Assembly: GCF_000243415.2 (NCBI RefSeq)
Contig: NZ_KI912270.1
Coordinates: forward strand, 6,715,837 to 6,779,836
Direction: 5' to 3'
Length of the DNA stretch: 64,000 nt
DNA from: Mycolicibacterium tusciae JS617
Lineage (GTDB): Bacteria > Actinomycetota > Actinomycetes > Mycobacteriales > Mycobacteriaceae
Shown: positions 1-35,420 of the stretch, one piece after another
Numbering within the stretch: position 1 is the stretch's first letter
Layout of the letters: each line of letters begins with the position of its first letter
Program-made: the position numbers and the translations under genes
The notes under the pieces: generated by a model
The model's input: only the letters and a program-made list of their open reading frames with translations
Database searches by the model: none
Told to the model about the DNA's origin: nothing

Positions 1-1963
1 TGCTGACGGCCTCCAGCATTGTCGTGTTCGGCTCGAGACCTGCCGCCTTGAGCGCAACGACGTTCTGCGCCAGTTCGGTCTGGTAGCGGACAGCAGCGGG
101 CAGGATCACCGTTGAGCCCAGCTCCAGCGCGAGTTTGGCCTCGACACCGATCGTCAGCGCATACATCTCGAGGCGGACCTCGTACCGGCTGTGCAGTTCG
201 CGCTCACTGAAGACCGAGTACTTCTCGAACAGCTCGATGGACTCGGGCTTGATCAGCTCAGGCAGTGCATCCAGCGTCGTCTTCAGATTCGGCAGCCCAC
301 GATCGGCGGCCTCGATCTGCCAGTTCCCCGAGTAGCCGTCACCGTTGAACACGACCGCGCCGTGCTCGGTGATGATGTCGGTGAGCAGCTTCTGGACGGC
401 TACGTCGAAGTCCTCGCCATCCTCGACGGCCTTCTCCAGGACGGTCGCCATGTAGTCGAGTGAGTCGGCCATGATCGTGTTGAGAATCAGCATCGGTACC
501 GCCACCGTCTGACCCGAACCCGGCGCGCGGAACTCGAATCGGTTGCCGGTGAACGCGAACGGGCTGGTGCGGTTGCGGTCGCCCGGATCGGTTGGCAGGT
601 CCGGCAGCGTATCGCAACCGATGATCATGCTGCCCTTGCCCTTTGACGACGTCGCCGCACCCTTGGCGATTTGCTCGAACACATCGGCCAGCTGATCGCC
701 CAGGAAGATCGAGATGATTGCTGGCGGTGCCTCGTTGGCGCCCAGGCGGTGGTCGTTGGTGGCCGATGCCACCGAAACCCGAAGCAGGCCTGCATATTTG
801 TGAACGGCGCGGATCACCGCCGCGCAGAACACCAGGAACTGCGCGTTCTCGTGTGGCGTATCGCCGGGCACCAGAAGCGAGCCCAAGTCGGCGTTGCCCA
901 GGGAGAAGTTCACGTGCTTGCCCGAACCGTTGACGCCGGCGAACGGCTTCTCGTGGAACAGGCATTCCATACCGTGCTTCTTGGCGGTCGTCTTGAAGAC
1001 GGTCATCAATAGCTGCTGGTGGTCGGAGGCGATGTTGCCGCGCTCGAACATCGGCGCGATCTCGAATTGACCTGGGGCAACCTCGTTGTGGCGCGTCTTG
1101 GCCGGGATGCCGAGCTTGAACAGCTCGCGCTCGGTGTCCATCATGAAGCCCAACACCCGCTCAGGCACCGCACCGAAGTAGTGGTCGTCGAACTCCTGAC
1201 CCTTCGGCGGCTTCGCGCCGAACAGGGTGCGACCCGCGTTCACCAGGTCGGGACGCGCCAGGAAGAAGTGCCGGTCGACCAGGAAGTACTCCTGCTCCGG
1301 CCCACAGAACGCGACGATCTTCGCCAGGTTGTCGTGGCCGAACAGCTTCAGAATCCGCTCGGCGTGGGCGCCCATCGCCTGCTGGCTGCGCAGCAGCGGA
1401 GTCTTGTAGTCCAGCGCCTCACCGGTCATCGACACGAACACCGTGGGGATACACAAGGTGTTGCCGTTCGGGTTTTCCAGGATGTAGGCCGGGCTGGTGA
1501 CGTCCCAGCCGGTGTAGCCGCGGGCCTCGAAGGTGCTGCGAAGGCCGCCCGACGGGAAGCTGGACGCGTCCGGCTCACCCTGAATCAGCGTCTTCCCCGC
1601 GAACTCTGCGAGGGTCTCGCCGTCGGAAACCGGCTCGAGAAAACTGTCGTGCTTCTCGGCGGTCAGCCCGGTCATCGGATAGAAGACGTGCGCGTAGTGG
1701 GTGGCGCCCTTCGACAGTGCCCAGTCCTTCATCGCCGAGGCGACCGAGTCGGCAACGGCGGGATCCAGCTTCGCGCCCTTCTCGATAGTGGCGACCACGG
1801 ACTTGTACACCGACTTCGGCAGCCGAAGCCGCATCTCGGCCAAGGTAAAGACGTTGGAGCCGAAGACCTCGCCGGGCGCCTCGGTGGGATCGAAGCTGAT
1901 GGCTGGAGGCACGTACGCCTCGACGTTGTTGATCGCCTGCAGACGCACTGCATTTCCGCTCAA
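1..1963 (-). CDS. glnN: Type III glutamine synthetase, 3' end cut by window edge
   Basis: Glutamine synthetase (GSIII) makes glutamine from glutamate, ammonia and ATP in the cytoplasm. About 654 codons are visible; the family is usually about 700-730 residues, so only the C-terminal end is missing. The minus-strand translation carries GSIII-type signatures: [14 protein letters not shown] near residue 295, [12 protein letters not shown] near 345 and [11 protein letters not shown] near 475. I chose the TTG at 1963 because no ATG or GTG lies in frame near the conserved N-terminus ([19 protein letters not shown]) and an AGGA lies about 6 nt upstream (GATAGGAATTCCATTG). The gene diverges from the FAAL gene. 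It is a nitrogen-metabolism gene and probably not part of the lipopeptide locus. The family is recognised with high confidence; the TTG start is less certain. Confidence 0.93.
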   Translation of the reverse strand, partial: MSGNAVRLQAINNVEAYVPPAISFDPTEAPGEVFGSNVFTLAEMRLRLPKSVYKSVVATIEKGAKLDPAVADSVASAMKDWALSKGATHYAHVFYPMTGLTAEKHDSFLEPVSDGETLAEFAGKTLIQGEPDASSFPSGGLRSTFEARGYTGWDVTSPAYILENPNGNTLCIPTVFVSMTGEALDYKTPLLRSQQAMGAHAERILKLFGHDNLAKIVAFCGPEQEYFLVDRHFFLARPDLVNAGRTLFGAKPPKGQEFDDHYFGAVPERVLGFMMDTERELFKLGIPAKTRHNEVAPGQFEIAPMFERGNIASDHQQLLMTVFKTTAKKHGMECLFHEKPFAGVNGSGKHVNFSLGNADLGSLLVPGDTPHENAQFLVFCAAVIRAVHKYAGLLRVSVASATNDHRLGANEAPPAIISIFLGDQLADVFEQIAKGAATSSKGKGSMIIGCDTLPDLPTDPGDRNRTSPFAFTGNRFEFRAPGSGQTVAVPMLILNTIMADSLDYMATVLEKAVEDGEDFDVAVQKLLTDIITEHGAVVFNGDGYSGNWQIEAADRGLPNLKTTLDALPELIKPESIELFEKYSVFSERELHSRYEVRLEMYALTIGVEAKLALELGSTVILPAAVRYQTELAQNVVALKAAGLEPNTTMLEAVS

Positions 1964-2164
1964 TGGAATTCCTATCGCTGCTATCGCCCGCAACCTTTGC
2001 GGACGGTGACCGGCCAACAGTAGGAAGGTCGCGTTCCGGGATTGTTACGTCGGCGTCAACGACAGAATGCGGTTGCTCGAGCCGGTCACCTGCCAGGGCC
2101 GTGCAATGAGGGGTCGGGTTTGCAGCCAGGCGCGCAAAGTCGGCAACGCGAGAGCCGGTTGTCC

Positions 2165-2202
2165 TAGGCTCGACACACGGTGCCGTTGGCTACGACAGGG
2201 GG
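2165..2202 (+). promoter_or_regulatory. Probable promoter and ribosome binding site of the FAAL gene
   Basis: TAGGCT at 2165-2170 fits the mycobacterial -10 consensus TANNNT. It would give a leader of about 30 nt. AGGGGG at 2197-2202 sits 5 nt before the ATG at 2208 and decides that start against the longer upstream frame. The 244-nt divergent gap 1964-2207 holds nothing else that I can assign; no clear -35 was found. Confidence 0.4.
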
Positions 2203-2207
2203 TGCCT

Positions 2208-3917
2208 ATGGTGGGGTCTTTCATCCACGTCGTCCTGCGCGAGCGCGCGAGTCTGCAGCCCAATGACACGGCGTTCACCTTCCTCGATTACGACACGGAT
2301 TGGGAAGGCGTCGCCGAGAGCCTGACGTGGGCACAGTTGTACCGGCGCGTGACGAACCTGGCAACCGAACTCGATGCCTGCGGGTCGACGGGTGACCGCG
2401 TTGTCATATTGGCGCCGCAAGGGCTCGAATACGTCGTGGCGTTCCTCGGGGCGCTGGAAGCGGGACGCATCGCGGTTCCACTGTCGGTGCCGGCGGTCGG
2501 TATCCACGATGAGCGGGTCACGGCGGTGCTCCGCGACGCATCGCCATCGGCCCTTCTCACGACGTCCGCTGTCGTCGACAGCGTTGTTCCCTATGCGCAG
2601 TCCGCGGGAGGCGAAGCCGCCCCTTCGATTCTCGAAATCGATTCGTTGGACCTGGACACTCGCCGACGCTCCACCGCCCGGCGGCACGACCATCCGGACA
2701 TTGCGTATCTCCAGTACACCTCCGGTTCGACGCGCACACCCGCCGGCGTGGTGATCTCATACCGCAATCTGTCGGCCAACTGGGAGCAGATGGTCGCGAA
2801 CTATGTCGCCGATAACCCGATGCCCAAATCGACGGTGTCGTGGTTGCCCTTCTACCACGACATGGGATTGATGTGTGGGGTGTGCACCGGCATCTTCGGT
2901 GGCTGGCATTCGGAGATCACCAGTCCGGTCGCGTTCCTGCAGCGACCCGCCCGGTGGATGCAGATGCTGGCACGCAATCCGCAGGTGCTGTCCGCGGCCC
3001 CGAACTTCGCTTTCACACTCGCGGCCGCACGCACGTCAGACGAGGACATGGCCGGGCTCGACCTGGGAGACGTATCGTTCATCAACTGTGGGGCCGAACG
3101 GGTGAACCCAACCACGATCAAGCGCTTCAATCAGCGGTTCGCACCCTTCAACTTTCCCGAGTCGGCGATACGCCCCTCGTATGGACTGGCAGAGGCGACG
3201 GTGTTCGTCGCCACCAACGCGCCGGGTGCACCGCCGGATTTCGTCTATTTCGAACCCGAGAAACTCTCGGCAGGCCACGCGTTTCGCAGCGATACCGGCA
3301 CACCATTGGCGAGTTATGGCAAGCCGCGGTCACCGATGATTCGGATCGTCGATCCCGACAGCGCGACCGAATCACCCGCGGAGACGATCGGTGAGATCTG
3401 GGTGCACGGCGAAAACGTCAGCGCCGGGTACTGGCTCAGGCCAGCAGAGACACAGCAGACCTTCGGCGCAACGCTCAACGCTCCTTCACCTGGCACACCC
3501 GAAGATCGTTGGCTCAGAACAGGAGACCTCGGCTTCCTCTCAGACGGGGAACTGTTCATCGTCGGGCGCATCAAAGACCTCTTGATCGTGCGCGGACGCA
3601 ACCACTATCCCGACGACATCGAGGCCACAGTCCAGGAGATATCGAGGGGCCGGGCCGCGGCCATCGCCGTCGTGGACGAGTCCACGGAAAAGCTCGTCGT
3701 GATCGTCGAGGTCAAGAAGCGCGGCGAGTCCGACGAGGAGGTGACCGAGAATCTCCGCAACATCTCCGAGCAGGTCACCTCGGTGATATCCAATGCGCAC
3801 GGCGTGAGCGTCCAGGACGTTGTGCTGGTCGCGCCGGGCTCGATACCCATCACGACGAGCGGCAAAGTCAGGCGATCGGCCTGCGCCCAACTCTATCGAG
3901 ACGGCGGACTACAACAT

Positions 3918-3929
<12 letters not shown>
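2208..3929 (+). CDS. Fatty acyl-AMP ligase (FAAL, FadD family)
   Basis: A 573-aa adenylating enzyme. FAALs activate a long-chain fatty acid as acyl-AMP and pass it to a carrier protein of a PKS or NRPS rather than to CoA. Visible motifs are [13 protein letters not shown] near residue 168, the FAAL-typical [10 protein letters not shown] near 212-221, [12 protein letters not shown] near 325, RTGDLGFL near 437 and [10 protein letters not shown] near 464. An open frame extends upstream to 2067, but the residues there are low-complexity and unlike the family. The ATG at 2208 has a good AGGGGG site. The gene faces NRPS-B and overlaps its 3' end by 12 nt, so the two stop codons lie inside each other's gene. 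It most likely supplies the starter acyl chain for the PKS. That link is inferred from position and from known mycobacterial FadD-PKS pairs. Confidence 0.92.
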
Positions 3930-26311
<22,382 letters not shown>

Positions 26312-26315
<4 letters not shown>

Positions 26316-29300
26316 GACTGCGTCTCGGGGGCGACCATCGCCGCCAGCGTCCGCTGGAATCGTTTGGTGAGCTGTTCGATCCTGCCCGCGTCGAACACCT
26401 CGGTGTCATATTCCACTCGCAGACCCAGTTCTAGGCCCGGCCGAACCACCATCGCGAGGGGGTAGTGGTTGCATTCGCGACCGCTGATCTCTGTGATGGC
26501 CAGCCCGTTGTTGCGGAACAACGCGGTGTCGAGCGGGTAGTTCTCGTAGACGAAGACGGTGTCAAACAGATGTTTGTGGCCGGTGGCGCGGTGGATCTCG
26601 CTGAGCGCCAGGTGCTGATGCTCAAGGGTGTCGTTGTGCGCACCTTGCAGTTGGCCGAGCAGGTCCGCGATCGTCGTGGTTTGGGCGATGCGCGCGCGCA
26701 CCGGCACTGTGTTGATCAACAGGCCGACCATCGAATCCGCACCGACCACGTCAGTTGGCCGCCCCGAGACGGCGGTGCCGAAGACGACATCGCGATGCCC
26801 CGTCAACCACATCAGCACCTGCGCCCATGCGCCTTGCAGCACCGTGTTGACGGTCGTATGACATGAACGCGCCAGCTCGTTCAACGCTCGCGTCGTCTCC
26901 TCGGACACCCGAACCGAAGTGGTGGCCCGCGGCCCCAGCCCTGCCCGGCCCGGCGGACTCACCAGCGTGGGGATGTCGAAGCCGGCGAGCACCTTTCGCC
27001 AAGCCGCCTGAGCGGATGGAATGTCCCGATCGGCCAGCCAGCTGAGAAACCGTCGGTACGACGCGGCGGGGGGCAGCCGGTGTCGGTAATAGCCGGCGAA
27101 CATCTCCTGCAGCAGGATCGGCAACGACCAGCCATCGAGCACTATGTGGTGGTTGGTCAGCACAATTCGGTGCCGATTTCGCGCGGTGCGGATCAGGGTC
27201 ACCCGAAAGGCCGGTGAGTGGGCGAGGTCGCAGACTGCGGCGCGTTCGGCGGCGCACACCCGCTGGATCTCGTCATCGACATCCACATCGATGCCGGAGC
27301 CGTTCAGCTCTACATGACCCCATGGCGCAACGGGATCAGCCGCGATGATCTGCACCGGCTCGTGGACGAGGTCGCGCGCCGCCGCATGTTCGGCGGCGCG
27401 TGGGTGCTGGATCTGCTCGTCGGAGGACGAACCGTTCCCGCTCAGGTCGATATACGTCCAGGCCGCCATGGGATCAGCCGAGATGACCTGTACCGGTTGG
27501 TCGAACTGTCCGCAGAAATGGGCGGCCAGATTGGGGTGGCGCTTGACCACCGCGTCCACCGCATCGCATAGGCGCCGAGGGTCGAGCGGTCCGGTGATCG
27601 TGATGTCCAGCTGCATCGCATACACATCGTTGGTGCCGTGTGTGGTGCTGGCGTGAAAGAGCAGCCCCTGCTGTAAGGGGGTGAGCGGCAAGATATCGGC
27701 GATCTGGTGTTGCTCGTGCAGACCGTCGATCTCCGACTGCGTTAACCGGGCGGGGGCGATATCGGAGGGGGTCAGCCCGCCGCCGCCGTGTCGCACGTGG
27801 GCGCAGATCCCGGTCAGGGCGTCGAACCAGAGTTGGCTGAGCCGGGCGATCTGCGCGCCATCCAGTACCGATTGCGCCCACGTCCAGTCGGCGCGCAGAT
27901 TGGGGCCGGCCTCGGTATCGAGGGTGGCGACGCTGAGCTCCACAGAGTGGGTCAACGACACGGGCACCGCGGCGGCGGCGTCGGCGACCGACAATCCGTC
28001 TTCGCCGATGCGCCACATGTCATCGGACATCGCGTCGGCCGGCGCGGCGAGTCGTCCGAGGTAGTTGAATCCGATCGGCGGATCGGACCCGGTTAATTCA
28101 AGGTCGGTGTCGAGGGTGTCGGCGTTGAGGTATCGCAGCAGTCCGTAGGTCAGGCCATCGGGCAGAGAACGCAGCTGTTCCTTGACGTCTTTGATCACCG
28201 CACCGAGTTGTGCTCCGCCGGCGACCACCTGCGCCCAGCGCAGCCGTTCGACGGTCAACGAGACCGGGTACTTGGCGGTGAACCAACCTACGGTTCGCGA
28301 CAGGTCGATATCGGGTCCCAGGTCCTCATTGCGGCCGTGGCCTTCGACGTCGATACCGATCGGCGTGGCGTAGGCCCCCCGAAATTCGGTCCAGGCCAAC
28401 CCAAATGCGATCAACAGAATGTCGTGCATGCGGACGTGGAAGGCCGCCGGAATCTCACTGAGCAGCAAGCGCGTCGTCTCGACATCCAGTGACACCGACA
28501 GGTGCCCGGCGCTGGCATAGGTATCCACCGCAGGTTGCACCGCGGGCAGCGCGGCAGCGGCCGCGGTCACCTGCTTCCAGGGCTCAGCCTGCTCCACCAC
28601 CGCCGGGGTATGCGCGTACTCGGCCAGCAGCGACGCCCACCGGCCAAAAGATGTTCCCGTCGTCGTCAGCTCCACCGGCTGCCCGTTGTGGTGTTGTGCC
28701 CAGGCGATGTTGATGTCTTCGAGCAGGATGCGCCAGGACACCGCGTCGACGGCAAGATGGTGAACGATCAGCGCCAGCTGTCCGGTGCACGTCACCCACA
28801 GCGCGCTGACCATCGCCCTAGCGGCCGGGTTCAGCCGGGACCGGGCCGTCACCAACGCATCAACGGTCAACTCGTCGACGGTGTGCAGGCAAGCACCAGC
28901 ATCGACCGCACCGGCTTCGGGTACCTGCAACACCCATCCCCCGGCGACGTCGTCGGCGCGTAGCCGCAGCATTGGGTGCCGATCCAATAGGGCCTGCAGC
29001 ACAACCACCACGTCGGCTTCCGTTGCGCCGATGGGACTTTGCAACAACACCGTCTGGTTGAACTGGTCGATGGGGCCGTCGACGGTGTGCAGCCAGCGCA
29101 TGATCGGCGTCGCCACCACCGGTCCGACGCCCTCGTCGACCACCCCAGCCGCGCCGTCGGCCACCCCGGCCACTCGAGCCAGCCGAGCCACGGTCTGCTC
29201 GACGAAAATGTCACGCGGCCGGCACAACAGACCGGCCGCACGCGCCCGCGCCACCACCTGCATCGACAAAATGCTGTCGCCGCCGAGGTCGAAGAACGAG

Positions 29301-32300
29301 TCATCGACCCCCACGCGTTCGAGACCGAGGACTTGAGCATAGATCCCGGCCAGGATCTCCTCAACCGCATCCGTCGGCGCCCGGTAGTCGCCGTCGTCGA
29401 ACTCCGGGGCAGGCAGGGCGCGAATGTCGAGTTTTCCGTTGACCGTCAACGGCAGCGCCTCCAGCTGCACAACCGCGGCCGGCACCATATACGACGGGAG
29501 CCGCTCGGCCAGCGTGGGGCGAAGCCCGGCGGGGTCGGCCGTCCCGGTGACATAGCCGACGAGCCGCTTGGTGCCGGGGATGTCCTCGCGGGCGATGACC
29601 ACGGCCTGCTCGACTCCGTCCAAACTCGCCAATGCCGTCTGAATCTCGCCGAGTTCGATGCGATACCCGCGGATCTTGACCTGCTCGTCGGCACGCCCGA
29701 GGTACTGCAGCTGCCCATCGGCGCCCCACCGGACCAGATCTCCGGTCCGATACATCCGCGCCCCCGTACCCCCGAACGGACACGCGATGAATCGCGACCC
29801 GGTCAATCCGGTGCGCCCGACATACCCGACACCCACGCCGCGCCCGGCGACATACAACTCTCCGATCACCCCCTCCGGCACTGGGCGCAACCATTCGTCG
29901 AGTACGAACAACGCCGATCCCGACACCGGCGCACCGATCGGCACCACCGGAAGTCCGGCTGTCAGCGGCGCGCTCATCGCGGCATACACCGTGGCCTCGG
30001 TCGGACCGTAGGCGTTGATGAGCACCCGCCCCGGCGCCCACCGATCCACCACCTCGGGCGGGCATACCTCGCCTCCGAGCAGCACGGCAACCGACTCCAA
30101 CCCCTCAGACGCGAGCGCCCCCACGGCCGTCGGGGTCTGGGTGAGCACCGTGACCCGCTCAGCCACCAACAATTCGTGGAAGTCGTCCGGAGAGCCCGTT
30201 ACGGATTCGGACACAACCAGCAGTCGTCCCCCGCCCAGCAGCGCTCCCCAGATCTCCCACACCGAGAAGTCGAACGCATAGGAATGACACTGCGTCCACA
30301 CCTGCTCGGCGGGCAGGGGTCTGGGCGTCGACTCCGCCAGATGGCTCGTCAGGTTGGCGTGGGTGATGGCCACGCCCTTCGGAACACCGGTCGTCCCAGA
30401 CGTGTAGATGAGGTAGGCGACATCATCGCCCGCCGGCGCCGGTAACGGTGTGCCGGGTTGATCGGCCACTGCCGGGTCGTCGATATCAACGACTTCCACG
30501 CCAGATCCGTCAAGCCGCGAACGTAGCGCCCTCGTGGTGATGAGCACTACCGGTGAGGCATCGTTGATCATGAACTCGATCCGGGCATCGGGCAGCCCGG
30601 GGTCGATCGCCAGATATGCCGCACCCGTTTTGAGCACCGCGAGCATCGCCACGATCGCCTCGGCTGAACGCTCCAGCAACAACGCCACACACTGCCCAGC
30701 ACGCGTACCGTGCGCCACCAGCAAGTGCGCCAACCGATTCGACGCCTCATCAAGCTCGCCGTAAGTCCACGACACCCCATCGCACCGGATCGCCACCGCA
30801 TCCCCGATGCGCGCCACGTGCTCAGCGAACAACTCCGGAACCGACACCCCGACCGGTACCGCCTCGGCCAACGCCGCCCGATTACCCAGCTCATCCAGCC
30901 GCGCGCGATCATCGCCATCGAGCACATCCACCGAGGACAGCTTCCGCGCGGGTGCAGTGGCCATCTGGGCCACAACCCGCCGTAACCGTTCGATCAGTGC
31001 CTCGACGGTCGCGGCGTCGAACACATCGGTGCGGAACTCAACGGCCCCGCCGATTCCGGCCGGCTCACCGGCCTTGGTGAAGTGTTCGGACAGCGAGAAC
31101 GTCAGATCCATTCGAGCCGTTCGGGTGTCCACCGGCATCTGGGTGACCTGCAGATCACCCAACGCCAGCCCGCCGGCGGGAGCACTGTCCTGCCAGTTCT
31201 GCCAGTCCAGTGCCACCTGGACCAGCGGATGATGGGTCATGCTCCGGGTGGGGTTGAGCCGCTCGACGAGCACCTCGAACGGCACGTCTTGATGCTCGTA
31301 GGCCGCCAGGCTGCGCTGCCGCACCTGAGACAGCAACTCGGCAACCGTGGGGTCGCCTGACAAATCGACACGCAACACCAACGTATTGACGAAGAACCCG
31401 ATCAGCTGATCGAGCGCGGGATCATTGCGTCCGGCGATCGGGAACCCCACCGCCACATCGCTGGCGGCGCTCAGCCGCGACAACAACACCGCCAAGGCAG
31501 CCTGCATCACCATGAAGCTGGTTACGTTGTGTTCGCGAGCCACCTCCCGCACCCGCTGCTGCAACTCCGCAGGCCAGTCCACGGCCACTCTGGCGCCACA
31601 GTGATCGGCAACCGCCGGATACGGCCGATCCGTAGGAAGCTGCAGCCGCTCGGGCATACCGGCCAGGGCATCCTGCCAATAGGCCAACTGCGCGCCGATA
31701 CGACTGTCACGGTCATCGAGGTCACCGAACTGCTTGCGCTGCCACAACGTGTAATCGACGTACTGCACAGCCAACGGCGCCCACCGCGGCGGCTGAACCA
31801 CACACCGGCTGGCATACGCCACACCAAGATCGCTCACCAGCGGAATGATCGACCAGCCGTCGGCAGCGATATGATGCACCACGCCCACCAGCACATGTTC
31901 CTCATCGCCGACGCGGAAAAGCCGTGCCCGCAAAGGAATCTCGGTTGCCAAGTCGAACCCGTGACGCGCCGTCTCCTCGATGGCCTCACCCAGACGATCC
32001 GCCGACCACCCGGTGGCATCGGCCACATCCCAGCCGAAATCAGCCCGCGCTGCAGGCACCACCACCTGCTGGGGTATCCCCTCAGGGGCCGCGATCACCG
32101 TGCGCAATGATTCATGGCGGGTTACCACATCGGTCAGTGCCGCACTCAGCGCGTCGACATCCAGTGCCCCGCTGATGCGAAGGGTAGTCGCGATGTTGTA
32201 AACCGGTGAGGGCCCTTGCAATTGGTCGATGAACCACAACCGGCTCTGCGCAAACGACAACGGCACCACCGGGGGCCGCCAACCGGCCACCAAAGGCTCC

Positions 32301-35300
32301 AGCCCACCGCCCTCCCCGCCGAGACGGGGCGCCAACATGGCAACTGTGGGCGCGTCGAACACGGTGCCGACCGACAGGCTTGCGCCGATGCCGGCATTGA
32401 TCGCAGCGACCAGTCGCATAGCGAGAATGCTGTCGCCGCCGAGGTCGAAGAAGGAGTCATCGACCCCCACGCGTTCGAGACCGAGGACCTGGGCGTAGAT
32501 GCCGGCCAGGATCTCCTCGACCGCGTCGGTGGGGGCACGGTACTGATCGGCATCGGAGTATTCCGGCGCCGGCAGGGCGCGAGAGTCGAGTTTTCCGTTA
32601 ACCGTCAACGGCAAGGCCTCCAACACCACCACCGCCGTGGGCACCATGTAGGCCGGGAGTCGCTGGGCCAGCCGTCCACGCACCGCGCCCGGATCCACTG
32701 CCCCGGTAGCAGATTCAGTGATGTAGCCGACCAGGCGCCTGTCGCCGGGACGGTCCTCACGCGCAATCACCACCGCCTGCGCCACACCATCGAGCCCAGC
32801 CAGCGCCGCCTGGATCTCACCGAGTTCGATGCGATACCCGCGGATCTTGACCTGCTCATCGGCGCGCCCCAGATACTGCAGCTGCCCATCGGGACCCCAC
32901 CGCACCAGATCCCCGGTGCGATACATCCTTTGTCCTGGCGCTCCTGCGCCTACGAACGGACACGCCACAAACCGCGCTGCACTCAACCCGGCCCGGCCGA
33001 TGTATCCGAAGGCCAGCCCAGCACCGGCCACATGCAACTCCCCGATCACCCCCGCAGGCACCGGACGTAACCACTTGTCGAGGACGAACAACGCCGCCCC
33101 AGCGACCGGCGCACCGATCGGCACCCCCGCCCCCGCAGTCAACGGCGCGCTGATCGCCACACACATCGTGGTCTCGGTCGGACCGTAAGCGTTGATCATC
33201 ACCCGCCCCGGCGCCCACTGATCGACCACCTCGGCCGGACACGCCTCACCCACCACCACGAGCGCCGCGTTCTCCAGCCCCTCGCGCGACAACACCCTCA
33301 CCGCCGATGGAGTCTGTGTCAGTACCGTGACGCCTTCGTTCATCAGGACCTCGTGGAGGTCGTCTGCGGAGGCGGCCACCTCCTCGGGCACGACAACCAC
33401 GCGCCCGCCGCGCAACAGGGCACCGAAGATCTCCCACACCGACACGTCGAAGGCCAGCGTGTGGCACTGCGGCCACACCCCCGCACACGGCAGACCGGCA
33501 TCCAAAGACCCCAACAACTGCGTCACGTTGTGATGACTCACCGCAACACCTTTGGGCACACCGGTGGTACCCGACGTGTAGATGATGTAAGCGACATCAT
33601 CGGCCTCCGGTACCGCTAACGCCGCGCTGGATTGCGAACCCACAGCAGGATCATCGACATCGATGACCGCCACCCCGCAGTCGTCGAGCCGGCCCGCCAA
33701 CCTGGCGGTCGTGAGCACGGCAACCGGTGCAGCATCGGCAATGATGAAATCCAGCCGCGCCGCGGGCACCACCGGATCAATCGGCAAATACGCCGCACCG
33801 CTCTTGAGCACCGCCAACATCGCCACGATCGCCTCGCCAGACCGACCGAACAACAACGCCACACACCGCCCAGCCCGCGCACCGTGCGCCACCAGCAAGT
33901 GCGCCAACCGATTCGACGCCTCATCAAGCTCGCCGTACGTCCACGACACCCCATCGCACCGGATCGCCACCGCGTCCCCAATGCGCGCCACATGCTCAGC
34001 GAACAACACCGGAACCGACACCCCGACCGGTACCGCCTCGGTCAACACCCCCCGATTACCCACCTCATCCAGCCACGCACGCTCACCACCAAAAACCACA
34101 TCCACCGACGACAACCGCCGAGACGGATCAGCAGTAAACGCCACCAGCACCCGCTCCAACCGGCCCGCCCAATCGGACACGTCAAAATCCGAAAATGGCT
34201 GCCCAGGACCGGCCGTACACAGAAAAAGCTGATCGCCGACACTGGAGAAGAAGAATCCGAAGCCGCCGACGACGCCAGAACTCGTATACGACGCCGACGC
34301 TGCCACGCCACCGAAGTTGAGGCTGAATATCGACGGGATGAAATTGACACTCACCCTGTCGGCTGGTCGCCCCATGCCGTAGTCGTTGGCTTTCCGCTCG
34401 AGGGCCTGCACGGGAAACTGCTGATGTTGCACGGCTTCTCGTATTCGGGTATCGACGTGCTCACAGAAATCGGAAACCGCCGATCCCGCAGCAACTTTCA
34501 AGACCAGCGGCACGATCCCGGCGACCATCCCGGGAACCGTCTTCGACTCGGGGCGGACACGTCTGCTGACGGGGAAGTCGAGGACCACCTCTGAACCATC
34601 GGCGCCTTCGGCACACCAGCCACGCACCAAGAGGGCACACGCCGCGGTGATGATCGACGATCGAGGCACGTTCCATGCTTTGGACAACTCGTCAACTCGG
34701 CGAAGGACCGCAGGATCAATTCGAACCGGCGCAGACGGTAGATACGGATCACGCACGCCCGTTGATTGCGGCATCCGGCAATGCGGTCCGATTTCCGATG
34801 GCAGGTTCTCAGTCCAGTAGGCCTGATCTTCCAGATAGTCGGACGACGCTTCATATTCAAGCTCGCTGCTGATCAGGTCCTGCAGCGAACCGAAGAACGG
34901 AGGAGGAATGGGTGCGCCAGAAACAATCGCGGAATAGACAGCTGCGATGCGATGGCCGACCAACGCAACGCCGGAGCCGTCCGTGATTATGTGGTGACAG
35001 CAGGTGAACAAGTAGAACTCGCTGGGCGCCGTCTGGAACAACGCAAATTTGAACAGAGGCCCGGTGAACGACATGGGCTTTCGCTGGATCGACGACGCTA
35101 TCTCAAAGGCTTCCTGCGCGGGATCGTGTGAGTGGCGCAGGTCGTGGAAGGCGATCTGCACATCCGGGTCATTAATCGGCCGCTGGAAAACCTGGCCGCT
35201 CTCCTCGAAAAACGTAACCCTGGCTGGTTCCGCTTCCCGCACTACTCGGCGAATCGCCCACTCGAGGGGACTACGTTCCACCCGACCCTCGATTCGCGCG

Positions 35301-35404
35301 AAGAGGCCGAGTTGCCACTCCGTGCCGAAGCGGCCCGTTTCATGCGCAAGCCATATATCGAGCTGTCCGCGCGTCAGCGGAAGTGCCCGGTTACCGTTCT
35401 GCAT
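26312..35404 (-). CDS. Nonribosomal peptide synthetase (NRPS-A), C-A-T-C-A-T-E-C, loads residues 1 and 2
   Basis: A 3030-aa NRPS that should accept the polyketide acyl chain from the upstream PKS. Domains by residue: C1 about 5-430 with HHIITDG at 137-143, divergent from the other C domains as expected for a PKS-NRPS junction; A1 455-950; T1 near 987; C2 1045-1480 (HHIAADG 1178); A2 1500-1990; T2 near 2039; E2 2085-2540 ([10 protein letters not shown] 2216, [10 protein letters not shown]); C3 2555-3025 (HHIVLDG 2755), a DCL domain that takes the D residue made by E2. No A domain follows C3; it is the first domain of NRPS-B, so the module is split between the two proteins. C3 also contains a 48-residue tandem duplication just upstream of its HHxxxDG motif (positions 27218-27505). 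The start lies 16 nt after the PKS stop codon, so the genes are probably co-transcribed. The ATG at 35404 is preceded by GAGAGGAGGC. Confidence 0.95.
27218..27505 (-). repeat. Tandem 48-codon duplication inside condensation domain C3 of NRPS-A
   Basis: Two diverged 144-nt units lie head to tail (27362-27505 encoding the first, 27218-27361 the second). The encoded copies begin [14 protein letters not shown] and [14 protein letters not shown], and both end in an (A)AE.AA..DL.H pattern. The exact 144-nt spacing keeps the reading frame. The DCL domains C5 and C7 of NRPS-B have a single copy at this place. Confidence 0.85.
33618..33856 (-). repeat. Partner copy in A1 of the 239-nt block at 22621-22859
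   Basis: Identical to the stretch in A4. Both encode the segment after the A2 core motif ([19 protein letters not shown]) and share the unusual [11 protein letters not shown] sequence, where most other A domains here have PAHP.ARI.FM or a close variant. Confidence 0.85.
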
Positions 35405-35420
35405 TGGGCCTCCTCTCTCC

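Noticed and set aside
1019..2023. 334-aa plus-strand open frame opposite glnN
   Set aside because: It lies entirely antisense to a well-conserved glutamine synthetase frame; its His/Arg/Gly-rich content is typical of high-GC antisense frames.
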